A program made the translations under genes and the position numbers. The notes below the pieces were generated by a model that worked only from the letters and a program-made list of their open reading frames with translations, searched no databases and was not told the DNA's origin. A DNA stretch of 64,000 bases from Paenibacillus thalictri. Lineage in GTDB: Bacteria > Bacillota > Bacilli > Paenibacillales > NBRC-103111. This document shows, piece by piece, positions 7,512-16,578 of this stretch (position 1 is its first letter; each line of letters opens with the position of its first letter). The stretch is from contig NZ_SIRE01000024.1 of NCBI RefSeq assembly GCF_004307995.1, forward strand, positions 1-64,000. The letters are read 5' to 3'.

Positions 7512-8222
7512 CGACAATACTTCATCCAAAAACGCGGGATGAAAGCCTGTAGCCCGGCTGCGGTCCTGAATGCTGTCCGTTTCGGCCATAGCGCTCACCA
7601 TTAAACGGATGTAGTCAAGCGACTTCTCCAAATCCATATCCTTGGCATAACAGACATAGCTGCACCCGCTTGTTACACAATTCACGACAATGGATTGGGG
7701 AAGCGACGCAAACGCTTTGCTGCAGCATACGACTGTTAGATGCTGGACCAGCAGAAGCATGTCGGTTGTGACATCGACAGCATATTTATGTATCGTATAA
7801 GGAGCGTTTATCCCTGCTGCGTTTACGCTAAGCGCTTGAACGATATAAGCAATTTCCAGACCCAGCTCTTCGATATAAGTCGGAAACGATTCAAACAACA
7901 CCATCGGGGTCAGATGTTTTGCTTGCCCTAGAAAACGGGTCAGCTTCGCCGTAACGTTCATCTTGATGAGCCGAAAATGTTCCGGAGATTGAAACTTGTT
8001 CACACGATTGGTCCAATATTTCTCAACGAAATGAGCGATTGCTTCCGGGGTTCTTCTGGAGACGGGCAAGCTGAAATATTGATTGACCGTATGACTTGCT
8101 GCATATTGAACCAGTTGTTTCCAATCCAGGCCGCTGGATGATGTTTTGCGGTGATATTGCCGAACGAAAGCTTCCAGCTTGTATTCCTCGATAGATCGAA
8201 TATAGCCCTCTGTATATTTCAT
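7509..8222 (-). CDS. Protein of unknown function, flavodoxin operon
   Basis: A 237-residue protein that I do not recognise. The start ATG 8222 is supported by GGAGGCGCGGGCAAG just upstream; longer versions lack this support. It begins 20 nt after the flavodoxin stop, so it should share the Fur-controlled promoter. It is mostly soluble in character. A cysteine-rich stretch (VVCCSKAF...VNCVTSGCSYVC) lies around residues 165-190. A very tentative similarity is to the RecB-like PD-(D/E)XK fold: it has an N-terminal Tyr-rich helix and a strand pattern ending in a V-x-x-V-T-S-G segment, but the catalytic residues are not evident. Confidence 0.75.
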   Translation of the reverse strand: MKYTEGYIRSIEEYKLEAFVRQYHRKTSSSGLDWKQLVQYAASHTVNQYFSLPVSRRTPEAIAHFVEKYWTNRVNKFQSPEHFRLIKMNVTAKLTRFLGQAKHLTPMVLFESFPTYIEELGLEIAYIVQALSVNAAGINAPYTIHKYAVDVTTDMLLLVQHLTVVCCSKAFASLPQSIVVNCVTSGCSYVCYAKDMDLEKSLDYIRLMVSAMAETDSIQDRSRATGFHPAFLDEVLS

Positions 8223-8242
8223 CTTGCCCGCGCCTCCGTTTC

Positions 8243-8692
8243 TTAAGAATGCAATACAGATTCGGCGAAGCGCCGGCCGAAGCCGCGGCATTCTTCTTTA
8301 TCTTCTTCAGACGGGAAAAGTTCTACCTTCATTCCTTCCAATGCGACATAAGCGCCTCGTTCCTGCAATTTTTCAACGAGTTGATCTACGGCCGCCCCAA
8401 ACAAACGGTACGATGAATCGGCGGAGCCAAAAGCGGCAGCCGTGCGCCCATCCAAATCGACATCATCCATCTCTTCATGGAAGTCAAGAAATTCGTCGGG
8501 CAGGTCCCCGTCTCCCCATGTATAAGCGCCGAGCAAGATCCCGTCGTATTTGAGCAAATCAACCGCACTTGCATCAAGCACAGACTTAAGATCGGGTTCA
8601 ATGCCTGCTGCACGAATGCCTGCTGCGATTTCTTCGGCCATCTCTTCGGTATTTCCCGTCATGCTTGCATAAACAATAATAATTTTCTTCAT
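8243..8692 (-). CDS. Flavodoxin, Fur-regulated
   Basis: A 149-residue FMN electron carrier. The phosphate-binding loop ASMTGNTEEMA is at residues 8-18, with the usual alternating beta/alpha pattern (ILLGAYTWGDGDLPDEF, then AAAFGSADSSY) and FMN-stacking aromatic positions. ATG 8692 is chosen because GGGAGTGG lies just upstream and MKKIIIVYAS is the standard flavodoxin opening. Flavodoxins replace ferredoxin when iron is scarce, which fits the perfect Fur box in its promoter. It is the first gene of a two-gene operon with the unknown gene at 7509-8222. Confidence 0.95.
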   Translation of the reverse strand: MKKIIIVYASMTGNTEEMAEEIAAGIRAAGIEPDLKSVLDASAVDLLKYDGILLGAYTWGDGDLPDEFLDFHEEMDDVDLDGRTAAAFGSADSSYRLFGAAVDQLVEKLQERGAYVALEGMKVELFPSEEDKEECRGFGRRFAESVLHS

Positions 8693-8743
8693 AAGTTCCA
8701 CTCCCTGGGTGATTTGTTCTCCATGTACGTTTTCTCGTATCCC

Positions 8744-8773
8744 ATCATAAGTGATAATGATTATCAATGTCAA
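8744..8773 (-). promoter_or_regulatory. Sigma-A promoter with a Fur box in its spacer
   Basis: On the minus strand, TTGACA (8773-8768) and TATGAT (8749-8744) are separated by 18 bp. Inside the spacer is TGATAATGATTATCA (8752-8766), an exact 7-1-7 Bacillus Fur box. A second, half-conserved TGATAATCATGAT is at 8780-8792. Fur bound here would block RNA polymerase directly, so the flavodoxin operon should be derepressed by iron limitation. Confidence 0.92.
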
Positions 8774-8890
8774 TTAAAATGATAATCATGATGTTCCGAC
8801 GAGGATTTACATGACAGGGACGGAGGTTAGGAGTAGAATGGAGCATATAAAAACGTTTATTTATTTTATTCATTGGGAGGATTCAATCAC

Positions 8891-9721
8891 ATGTGGCATC
8901 CGGCTTTGAGCACGTGGAGTTTGCATCGCAATTTGGGCCCGCTTCGTTGGACCCAATGGGACGAGGAAACGAAAACGCATATCGTCGCAGAGCAGTTTCA
9001 GCCCCAATTGATGGAGCTGACCGAGCTTCCTGCCGCTGCGGGCCAGCTTGGTTACCGGTATTTGGAAATATGCCATTTTCATTTTCCGTCGCTTGATCCG
9101 ACCTATTTGCAAACATTAAAAACCGCATTTACCGAGGCCGGTTCGGTATTTCGCACGCTGCTGCTGGATTATGGGGATATTACGAGCGCGGATGAAACGA
9201 GGCGCAGCGCCGATCTGGCTTTTATCAAGCAATGGATCGACATTGCCGCGATGAGCGGGGCGGAGCGTATCCGGGTTATTGCCGGAGAGGCGGGTCCGGA
9301 AGATCTTGAGTCGCTGCAGTTGTCCTTAAGTACATACCGCGAGCTGCTTCAATATGGTCATGAGCGCGGGGTCGGCGTCATTATGGAAAATTTCAAGCCG
9401 CTGACCTCGACGTTGTCGAATTGCTTGAGTTTGCTGCAAGCATTCAGCGGTGATCTTGAGACGATTATCGATTTTGGCAATATGCGTCCGGTTGAAAAAT
9501 ATGACGCCATCCGGCAAATGGCGCCGTATGCCGTATCGATTCACGCCAAACCGCAATACGACGAAAACGGTATCCCAAACGAGGCGGAATTGGTCCGCTG
9601 CCTGGAGGCGCTTCATGCCTCTCATTATGCCGGGCCGATCTCGATAATTTACGACGGCCCCGGCGATATGTGGGAGGGCATTGAAAGAGTTCGCAGCATC
9701 ATCGACAGATATACGGCATAA
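8891..9721 (+). CDS. Sugar phosphate isomerase/epimerase (AP endonuclease 2 fold)
   Basis: A 276-residue xylose-isomerase-like TIM barrel. Conserved features include VIMENFKP (metal-binding Glu strand), IIDFGNMRP (Asp strand), SIHAKPQYDENG (His strand) and a C-terminal PISIIYDGPG. ATG 8891 is chosen because GGGAGG lies 11 nt upstream; the in-frame TTG 8873 would contain that site. The family includes inosose isomerases, tagatose epimerases and 3-dehydroshikimate dehydratases. It is divergent from the flavodoxin operon and stands alone before a convergent AraC gene. Confidence 0.85.
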   Translation: MWHPALSTWSLHRNLGPLRWTQWDEETKTHIVAEQFQPQLMELTELPAAAGQLGYRYLEICHFHFPSLDPTYLQTLKTAFTEAGSVFRTLLLDYGDITSADETRRSADLAFIKQWIDIAAMSGAERIRVIAGEAGPEDLESLQLSLSTYRELLQYGHERGVGVIMENFKPLTSTLSNCLSLLQAFSGDLETIIDFGNMRPVEKYDAIRQMAPYAVSIHAKPQYDENGIPNEAELVRCLEALHASHYAGPISIIYDGPGDMWEGIERVRSIIDRYTA

Positions 9722-9753
9722 CACGGGCCGCCGATTCTTGTGCCGGCTTCTTT

Positions 9754-10620
9754 TCAGCTGCCGGCCGATTTACGGTAATCGGTCGGCACGATACCTTTGT
9801 TTTCGCGAAAAATGCGGGAAAACGTCTTATACGACCCGTAGCCGACTTCCAAAGCGATTTCGGAGACGCTCATGTCCGTAGAGGCAAGCAGGCCGCACGC
9901 ATGGCGGATGCGGACATCGTGGAGAAACTGCACGAAGGTTTGGCCGGTCGTTTCTTTAATCCGCTCGCTGATGCGGGAGACGCTTAACGGAAATTGATGG
10001 GATAGCGACGTCAAAGTCAATTCTTCACGATAGTTGCTGTGAATGTAATGAATGATCGGCCACACGGAGCTTGCCGTTCTGGAAGGGGATTGCTCCTCGC
10101 GGGCGGCGGCGCTATGTTCCCGGCGGTGACGGTCGAAGTGGACAAGGATTTCCTTTAATTTGACCTGCAGCATGGTGCGTCTCCACCGTTCCTTGCTTGT
10201 ATATTCAACGAACATTTCAGCGGTCAGCCTGCCGAGCACGGTGGCATCTTCGCCCGTAAATTGCGCGTAGGAAGTTAACCGGTCCAGATCGTCCAGCAGC
10301 GCCGAAAAATCGCCGTCCAGCCCTTGTTCCATCAGCAGGTCCATACTGAACATGCAGTTGTAAAGCACCAGCGTGCTCCCCGGATCGGTAAACAGCTCAT
10401 GCACTTGGTAGGGCAGCACAAAGGTGAAGGTGCCCGGCTGCATCGTGTGTTTGACTCCGTTGATCGTTTCCGAACCGCTTCCTTCGATGACATAAGAAAA
10501 TTCAAGAAAATCGTGGCGATGCGCCGGGAAGCCTTTTTTGAGCCGGTTCATGCTGAGATGGAGCGGGAACGAGCTGTTCATATTTGGATACGTTTTCAGG
10601 ACGAGCGGAAAATAAGTCAT
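9754..10620 (-). CDS. AraC family regulator with cupin domain
   Basis: A 288-residue regulator. The N-terminal cupin (about 15-120) carries the metal-site-like HRHDFLEFSYV and FTFVLPYQVHEL strands. The C-terminal AraC HTH pair includes LTSLSHQFPLSVSRISERIK and IALEVGYGSYKTFSRIFRE. ATG 10620 is preferred because GGAGGAG lies 11 nt upstream. It is divergent from the Gfo/Idh gene at 10775 and probably controls that gene. Effector unknown. Confidence 0.9.
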   Translation of the reverse strand: MTYFPLVLKTYPNMNSSFPLHLSMNRLKKGFPAHRHDFLEFSYVIEGSGSETINGVKHTMQPGTFTFVLPYQVHELFTDPGSTLVLYNCMFSMDLLMEQGLDGDFSALLDDLDRLTSYAQFTGEDATVLGRLTAEMFVEYTSKERWRRTMLQVKLKEILVHFDRHRREHSAAAREEQSPSRTASSVWPIIHYIHSNYREELTLTSLSHQFPLSVSRISERIKETTGQTFVQFLHDVRIRHACGLLASTDMSVSEIALEVGYGSYKTFSRIFRENKGIVPTDYRKSAGS

Positions 10621-10774
10621 GGGTATCTGTACTCCTCCGAAAAATTGGGACATTTTCCGAAAATAACGGAACGCATTTTTCTCCACTTTATTCTAACATA
10701 AATGATGTGCGAATAGACGAGCTCGGGAGCCGGCAGGCTCCCGGCAAAAATTCCGAAGGGAAGAGGAACTTGAG

Positions 10775-11845
10775 ATGAGCGACAAAATCAGAATTGGGAT
10801 TATCGGCGCCGGCAATATCGGCGGTGTACACATGAGGGAATTTTCCAAACTAGCGGAAGAATGCGTCATTACGACGGTGACCGATACATATTTGCCGCTT
10901 GCCGAATCGCGGGCGCGTGAATATGGAATCGCCCATGTAGCGGCTTCTCCGGAAGAGTTGATTCAAAGCAGCGAAGTCGATGCCGTCATTATCGGCGTTC
11001 CTAACCAATTCCACGCTCCGCTGGCGATACAGGCATTGCAAGCAAACAAACACGTGCTGCTGGAGAAACCAATGGCGATCAGTTCGGCGGCGGCCCGCGA
11101 AATCCTGCTGGCCAGCCGTGCAACGAACAAAACGTTGATGGTATCCCACCAAATGCGTTGGGAATCGGTTCCGATGCAGATCAAAACACAGATTGAGCGC
11201 GGCGAGCTTGGACGTATCTATACGGCGAAGACAGGCTGGTTCCGGCGCAAAGGCATTCCCGGCTGGGGCACGTGGTTTACCCGCATGGATCAATCGGGCG
11301 GCGGTCCTTTGATCGATATCGGCGTTCATATGCTGGATTTGGCTTTATATTTAATGGGCAATCCGAAGCCGGTATCGGTATACGGAGCGACTTATGCCGA
11401 ATTTGGTCCGCACCGCAAGGGGATCGGCACGTGGGGCAAGCCGGACTGGAGCGGCATTTACGATGTCGAGGATTTGGCTACCGCGCTGATCAAGATGGAA
11501 GACGGCAGCACCTTGTCGCTGGAAGTCAGCTGGGCGGTGCATAAAGATACCGATAATGTGCCATTTATCGATTTGATGGGGACCGAAGGCGGGGCCAGCT
11601 ACCGCGGACCGCAGGGCAAGCTGCTGACCGAAAAGTTCGATCGTCCGATCGAAACCGAGCTGCGTAAGCCCGACAACGACGAAGGCGAAAGACAACGCTT
11701 AAGCCGCCATTTCCTCGAATGCGTCCGTGAGGGCAAACAGCCGATCAGCTCGGCGCTGACCGGATTTACGAACAATCTGGTGTTGGATGCGATTTACGAA
11801 TCGTCCCGAACCGGTAACGAAGTCAAGCTGAATTGGGATATTTAA
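10775..11845 (+). CDS. Gfo/Idh/MocA family oxidoreductase
   Basis: An NAD(P)-dependent sugar or inositol dehydrogenase-like enzyme of 356 residues, cytosolic. The Rossmann motif GIIGAGNIGGVH is at residues 8-19, the family EKP motif LLEKPMA near 97, and the catalytic region GGGPLIDIGVHMLD near 177 with the conserved D-x-x-x-H. GAAGAGGAAC precedes ATG 10775. Such enzymes oxidise a ring hydroxyl of sugars or cyclitols; the substrate is not determined. Transcription probably ends at the dyad at 11895-11958. Confidence 0.92.
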   Translation: MSDKIRIGIIGAGNIGGVHMREFSKLAEECVITTVTDTYLPLAESRAREYGIAHVAASPEELIQSSEVDAVIIGVPNQFHAPLAIQALQANKHVLLEKPMAISSAAAREILLASRATNKTLMVSHQMRWESVPMQIKTQIERGELGRIYTAKTGWFRRKGIPGWGTWFTRMDQSGGGPLIDIGVHMLDLALYLMGNPKPVSVYGATYAEFGPHRKGIGTWGKPDWSGIYDVEDLATALIKMEDGSTLSLEVSWAVHKDTDNVPFIDLMGTEGGASYRGPQGKLLTEKFDRPIETELRKPDNDEGERQRLSRHFLECVREGKQPISSALTGFTNNLVLDAIYESSRTGNEVKLNWDI

Positions 11846-11894
11846 TCGGTTGCGCGCAAGCGCAGTTTATGATGGATAGAATCAGCGAAAAGTA

Positions 11895-11958
11895 AAAGCC
11901 GAAAGTCCTTCCGCTTAAGGAGCTATACGATGCTCCCGAGCCGGAGGCTTTCGGCTTT
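11895..11958 (-). terminator. Stem-loop between convergent oxidoreductase genes
   Basis: AAAGCCGAAAG (11895-11905) pairs perfectly with CTTTCGGCTTT (11948-11958), and pairing continues imperfectly through CCTTCCG/CCGGAGG. Read on the minus strand the stem is followed by a T-rich TTTACTTTT, so it best fits termination of the gene at 12041-13120. On the plus strand the T tract is weak. Confidence 0.65.
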
Positions 11959-12040
11959 GCCGGTTTATGGTTCAAATGGGACCTTGCAAAAGGCTGAACA
12001 GTTGCCTCAGCCCTCGCCCCGCATGGCGGGGATGACTGCG

Positions 12041-13120
12041 TTACGTACGGGTTGCCCAAGGCTGGACGGCGGAAGTTACCGTTTCTCCCGTTTCAATCGC
12101 CTGATTCAGCAGCAGGTTTAAATAATGATCCTGTGAAGCTTCAGCGAGCGGGTAAAAGCTGGGACCACCTCGCACATACTCGCTCATTTTCTGCAGCGTC
12201 TCGGCAACGGCCAACTCGTCGTCAGTCAGGCGGGCAGGGGCAAAAGGATTCGTATACACCCATTGTTCCCCGCAGAGAATGCCCTTTAAGTATTGTCCCT
12301 CCAGGTTTCCGTTTTCACCGGCAGAGACACGTTTCAGATCAAGCTGCACCGGCGTTTCGAAATCGGCGAGATAACGCAAGGTGTCGTTCGCTAATTCGCC
12401 CTGATCACCGCGTATCAGGATACGGGAAGAACGAATCCAGGAAAAATACTGATCGCCTGTAAAATCAAACACCGCCTGTTTCCCGTTAAACTCAAACCAA
12501 GCGATCGTTTGCTGGGAAACGGTTTTTTCGTACCGCTGCGGTTTGCCTGCCCGGTTCGGACCGGCAGTAATGGGGGAGCTGAAGCGTTTGGCGGTCATTT
12601 GCGCCGCATCGAACCCAACGCCAAGCCATCTGCGGATTAAGGCGATGCCGTGATAGCCGTGAGCGACACTGACCTGAACGTGGGATACCTCGCCAAGCCG
12701 ACCCGAACGGATAATCTCGTCGATCGCCTGATGCCGCGGTTGAAACGGGTATTGCTCCGCTACTTGGACGCCGCTGCAATCCTGAAGCGCCAATAATCCT
12801 TCAAGATCCGGAGCCGGAGGCGTTTCCGACAGCACAGGAATACCCCGTTCCGCGAGCTGCCGGATGATGACCGGACAAACGGCCCAAGGTACGGAGACGA
12901 CGACAAAAGACGGTTTCGTCAACTCCAGCATCTCCTCAAGCGACCGGAAGGTCGCCACACCGAACCGCCGCTCCAGTTCGCTGCCTTTACTCGCATCCCG
13001 TACGACGATGCCGCTTGCTTCAAAGAGTGCAGGCAGCGCAGCGGCCACCCGCAAATAAAACTCCGTCCGCCAGCCTCCGCCGACAATGCCAAAGCTGATT
13101 TTTGTATCCGATAACGCCAT
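12041..13120 (-). CDS. Gfo/Idh/MocA family oxidoreductase
   Basis: A 359-residue cytosolic dehydrogenase-like protein. It has an N-terminal Rossmann region FGIVGGGWRTEFYLR, in which the glycine motif is G-G-G-W-R and not the usual G-x-G-x-x-G. LSETPPAPDLEGL takes the place of the EKP motif, so the usual Lys is absent. Loss of both motifs suggests altered cofactor or substrate use, or a non-dehydrogenase role. ATG 13120 follows GGGAGGTGTCCAC. It is divergent from the epimerase at 13303 and probably belongs to the same pathway. Confidence 0.85.
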   Translation of the reverse strand: MALSDTKISFGIVGGGWRTEFYLRVAAALPALFEASGIVVRDASKGSELERRFGVATFRSLEEMLELTKPSFVVVSVPWAVCPVIIRQLAERGIPVLSETPPAPDLEGLLALQDCSGVQVAEQYPFQPRHQAIDEIIRSGRLGEVSHVQVSVAHGYHGIALIRRWLGVGFDAAQMTAKRFSSPITAGPNRAGKPQRYEKTVSQQTIAWFEFNGKQAVFDFTGDQYFSWIRSSRILIRGDQGELANDTLRYLADFETPVQLDLKRVSAGENGNLEGQYLKGILCGEQWVYTNPFAPARLTDDELAVAETLQKMSEYVRGGPSFYPLAEASQDHYLNLLLNQAIETGETVTSAVQPWATRT

Positions 13121-13302
13121 GTGGACACCTCCCTGATAATAATATACCATTCCATGAGTCCACTGAAAAAGTAGCGAAGTGGTCTTTGCTCCCTCGCGAA
13201 ACGTTCGACGATAAACGAGTCATTGCATTCGCCTGTCAACTTTAATAAGATGAAGAAAGAAGTGAAGCAACAATCGAAGGAAATGTGGGGAGGGTAAGCG
13301 AA

Positions 13303-14127
13303 ATGTCAGCCCAAATGAAACTTTCTTTTACCACGCTAGGTTGTCCGGATTGGCCTTTGCAAAAAATCATCGACAATGCCGCGGAATACGGCTTTGACGC
13401 GATCGATTTCCGGGGACTGCAGGGTGAACTGGACATTTACAACATGCCGGAATTTACTGTGAACATCGCAGATACGAAAAGCCGTATTGAAGCCGCAGGG
13501 CTTCATGTTTCTTGTTTTTCCAGCTCCGTGAATCTGGTCTCCGTGGAGAAATTCGCCCACAACTTGGAAGAAGTGCGGCAGTATGCGAAGCTTTGCGCGT
13601 TTTTCGGCGCCAAGTATATCCGGGTTTTTGGCGGCAGGATCGGAGAAATGGACCGCGAGGCGGCGGTAGACGTTATGGTGAAGCATTTTGGCGAGTTGGC
13701 CGATGCGGCTCGGGAGCATGGTGCGAAAATTTTGCTGGAAACACACGACGACTGGATTGCTTGCGGCGACGTCAAGACGGTGATGGAACGGACGAACAAT
13801 GAAGGCGCGGGAGTGCTGTGGGATTTGCACCATCCTTACCGGATGCTGGGCGAGCAGCCTGAACATACATGGAACGAGTTGAAGCCGTGGATCGAATACA
13901 CCCATGTGAAGGATTCGCGGATCACGAACGCTGCGGCGAACGAGTTTCAATATTGCTTATGCGGCGAAGGCGATGTTCCCCTTGAGCAAACGGTCGCGCT
14001 GTTGAGACAAAACGGCTACGACGGCTATTTTACGCTGGAATGGGAGAAAAAGTGGCATCCTTATTTGCAAGATGCTGAAATCGTGTTCCCTCATTACGTG
14101 CAGTATATGAGAAATTTGGAAAAGTAA
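13303..14127 (+). CDS. Sugar phosphate isomerase/epimerase
   Basis: A 274-residue xylose-isomerase-like TIM barrel. Recognisable strands are GFDAIDFRG, ILLETHDDW with the metal-binding Glu, VLWDLHHPYR with Asp and His, YTHVKDSRI with His, and FTLEWEKKWHP with the final Glu, giving a full set of likely metal ligands. ATG 13303 is preferred because GGGGAGGG lies 9-16 nt upstream; GTG 13285 precedes it. It is followed by a strong terminator, so it is probably monocistronic. It could be a hydroxypyruvate-, inosose- or ketose-epimerase-like enzyme. Confidence 0.87.
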   Translation: MSAQMKLSFTTLGCPDWPLQKIIDNAAEYGFDAIDFRGLQGELDIYNMPEFTVNIADTKSRIEAAGLHVSCFSSSVNLVSVEKFAHNLEEVRQYAKLCAFFGAKYIRVFGGRIGEMDREAAVDVMVKHFGELADAAREHGAKILLETHDDWIACGDVKTVMERTNNEGAGVLWDLHHPYRMLGEQPEHTWNELKPWIEYTHVKDSRITNAAANEFQYCLCGEGDVPLEQTVALLRQNGYDGYFTLEWEKKWHPYLQDAEIVFPHYVQYMRNLEK

Positions 14128-14160
14128 CGTCAGAGCATCATTACATATTTACCGGACCGG

Positions 14161-14195
14161 GGCGTACAGATGAGATCTTCATTTGTACGCCTTTT
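14161..14195 (+). terminator. Intrinsic terminator
   Basis: GGCGTACAGATGA (14161-14173) pairs with TCATTTGTACGCC (14179-14191) with one mismatch across a 5-nt loop, followed by TTTT. It ends the epimerase transcript. Confidence 0.88.
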
Positions 14196-14298
14196 GGGCT
14201 GCTGCAATTACGCCAAAGGAACCTGCAAAAAGCGTATCCTCAAGTATCGGGACATGTGGTACAATGGGAAAACGCCAAATCTTCGCTTGGAGGAAATC

Positions 14299-16551
14299 AT
14301 GCCCCCGAGAACGACCTTTTTTATCCGCTTGATGATATTTAGCACGCTGATCGGCACGCTGCCGCTGCTGTTTCTAGGCATATATTCTTTCTTCCAATCG
14401 ACTTCTGCGGTGCAAACTAAAGTGAATGAAGCAAACGTTTTCATTTTGCAGCAGTCGCAAAGCCGGGTGGAGCAAATTTTGAAGGTCATCGACCAAGTAA
14501 CCGGCCGTTATGCGGAAAGCCCGCTTGTCGTGAATTCTGTCTCACAGCGGCTGGAAATCGGCGATTTTCAAAATATCGACCAGTTGGTGAAGGGGCTGCT
14601 AGGCGTACAAACGTACGAACTTGGCGTAAAGGACACGGAACTGCACAGCTTGCAGCAAGGATGGTACATCAAAGACGGCGGTTTTTATTTCGGTCCCGAT
14701 TTGACGAAAAAGCCGATCTTGTTGAATACGGCGTACAATTCGCGTTGGGTTCCGGAGCAAGACGGGGCTTTTCAAGGAATTAAGCTGCTCAAAACGATTC
14801 CGGCGCAAGCTGCCGAACCCAAGGGGTATTTGTCCGTCCGCGTCTCCAATACGGAGCTGGCCAAACTGCTTACGGGCGGTTTCTCCAGCCGGGAAACGAT
14901 GATTATCGACGACCAGCTGAACGTCATCGTTCACAGCAACGCGGAGAGAATCGGTGGAAGTATCGCCGGAGAGCCATGGTTGGAGCCGCTGCGGAATACG
15001 CCGGAAACCCATGGTTACTTCAGCAGCACGTTGCTGGGCAAGCCGTACAGCGTAATTTACATGCATTCGCGTTACAATAATTGGACTTATGTGTCGGTTA
15101 TACCGCTGGAGGAAGCGAGGAAGGAGTCGGCTTCCATCGGCTGGGCGACGTTAACCGCTTGTGTGCTGCTGTTGTTGTTTACCGCCTTATTGTCATATTG
15201 GGGCTCCAAACGGATGTATTTCCCGGTGCGCAGCCTGATGGAAGTGACGATGCGCCACAGCAAGCCGACCGGCGGAAGCACAGCGGCCAAAGACGAGCTG
15301 CAGTGGATCGGCACCCAGTTCACCTCCTTGCACCAGTCCAAAGAACAGCTGGAAGGGCAGATGAAGATGCAGTCGGGCCAGCTCTTCGATTATTTTATGC
15401 TCAAGTTGTTTCAAGGCGAGTTGCACCGCAGCGAGCTGGAGGAAAAAACGTCGCGTTACCAGCTGCCTGTATGGCGCCATTATGCGGTGCTGGTGCTGCA
15501 GATCGATACGCTCGATCAGACGCGGTACCAGGCGAGCGAGCAGGATTTGCTGTTGTTTGCCATCAACAACATCGCCTCCGAGCTGATCGAACCCCCTAGA
15601 CGCCTTCACGCAATGCCCATCGGCAATTACCAGGTGTCGCTTGTCGGCAGCGACGCGGAACATCATATGGAGCTGCTGGGTGAGTTCAGCAGTCTTGCGG
15701 AGTCCGCGCAGCGGTCGGTGGATCAATATTTGGGGCTGAAAGTGAGCGTCGGAATCAGCCGTCCGTTCGAGCAGATGTATGCCACGCCGCAGGCGTTTCT
15801 CGAAGCGAAGGAAGCGCTGCAGTACCGGATACGTCTCGGGGAAAAGGCGATTTTGCATCTCGACGATCTGAAGCCAAGGCAAGCTTCGGGCCATTATTAT
15901 CCGCATCACCTGGTGTCGGAGCTTACGCAAGCCATTGCTTTTCTGGACCGGGATAAAGCTGACGAGCTGCTTCGGCAGTTCATTCAGGAAGTGCTGCGCG
16001 TGGAGACGGATCCGAACTTGTACCGGATGTCTTTTGCTATGCTGCTGACCGATCTGGCCCGGGTCATCTACGATGCCGGGGATACCGGCGAGATGTTTAT
16101 CCGCGATCACGGCAACGAATACGAGCAGCTGCTCAGCTTAAAAACGCCGCAGCAAATCGAAATCTGGTTTAAGCATCAGATCATCTATCCGATGATGGAT
16201 CTGGCCCGCAAGCGTCATGAATCATCCGGCAAAAGCATTTCGCGTTCCGTCATGGACTTGATCCACGAGCATTACGACAGCGACTTGACGCTGGAGCAGT
16301 GCGCGCAGCGGCTGAACTACAGCACGCATTACATCCGCCGCATATTCCGCAAGGAAACCGGGATGAATTTCAGCGATTATTTGGCCGGCTACCGCCATGA
16401 TATGGCTAAGAGCTGGCTCAGCGGAAGCGATATGAAAATTACCGAAATTGCAGAAAAACTGCAGTACACCAACGCGCAAAATTTCATCCGCCAGTTCCGC
16501 AAGCTGGAGGGGATGACGCCGGGGCAATACAGGGAGCAGCAGCGGGCTTGA
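14299..16551 (+). CDS. Membrane Cache-AraC one-component regulator
   Basis: A 750-residue membrane regulator. One transmembrane helix at about residues 9-33 (IFSTLIGTLPLLFLGIYSFF) and a second near 285-305 (ATLTACVLLLLFTALLSY) bracket a roughly 250-residue extracellular Cache-like sensor. The cytoplasmic part ends in an AraC double HTH (LEQCAQRLNYSTHYIRRIF; IAEKLQYTNAQNFIRQFRK; GMTPGQYRE). ATG 14299 follows TTGGAGGAAATC. The design couples detection of an extracellular ligand to transcription without a kinase. It sits upstream of the sulfatase block, which it may activate. It is followed by a mini-satellite array. Confidence 0.92.
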   Translation: MPPRTTFFIRLMIFSTLIGTLPLLFLGIYSFFQSTSAVQTKVNEANVFILQQSQSRVEQILKVIDQVTGRYAESPLVVNSVSQRLEIGDFQNIDQLVKGLLGVQTYELGVKDTELHSLQQGWYIKDGGFYFGPDLTKKPILLNTAYNSRWVPEQDGAFQGIKLLKTIPAQAAEPKGYLSVRVSNTELAKLLTGGFSSRETMIIDDQLNVIVHSNAERIGGSIAGEPWLEPLRNTPETHGYFSSTLLGKPYSVIYMHSRYNNWTYVSVIPLEEARKESASIGWATLTACVLLLLFTALLSYWGSKRMYFPVRSLMEVTMRHSKPTGGSTAAKDELQWIGTQFTSLHQSKEQLEGQMKMQSGQLFDYFMLKLFQGELHRSELEEKTSRYQLPVWRHYAVLVLQIDTLDQTRYQASEQDLLLFAINNIASELIEPPRRLHAMPIGNYQVSLVGSDAEHHMELLGEFSSLAESAQRSVDQYLGLKVSVGISRPFEQMYATPQAFLEAKEALQYRIRLGEKAILHLDDLKPRQASGHYYPHHLVSELTQAIAFLDRDKADELLRQFIQEVLRVETDPNLYRMSFAMLLTDLARVIYDAGDTGEMFIRDHGNEYEQLLSLKTPQQIEIWFKHQIIYPMMDLARKRHESSGKSISRSVMDLIHEHYDSDLTLEQCAQRLNYSTHYIRRIFRKETGMNFSDYLAGYRHDMAKSWLSGSDMKITEIAEKLQYTNAQNFIRQFRKLEGMTPGQYREQQRA

Positions 16552-16578
16552 TGTGAACGTGTGCATGAATTGCGTGGA

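Noticed and set aside
8780..8792. Second Fur box next to the perfect one
   Set aside because: Only the left half (TGATAAT) is conserved; the right half matches at 4 of 7 positions, so it is mentioned but not called as a site.
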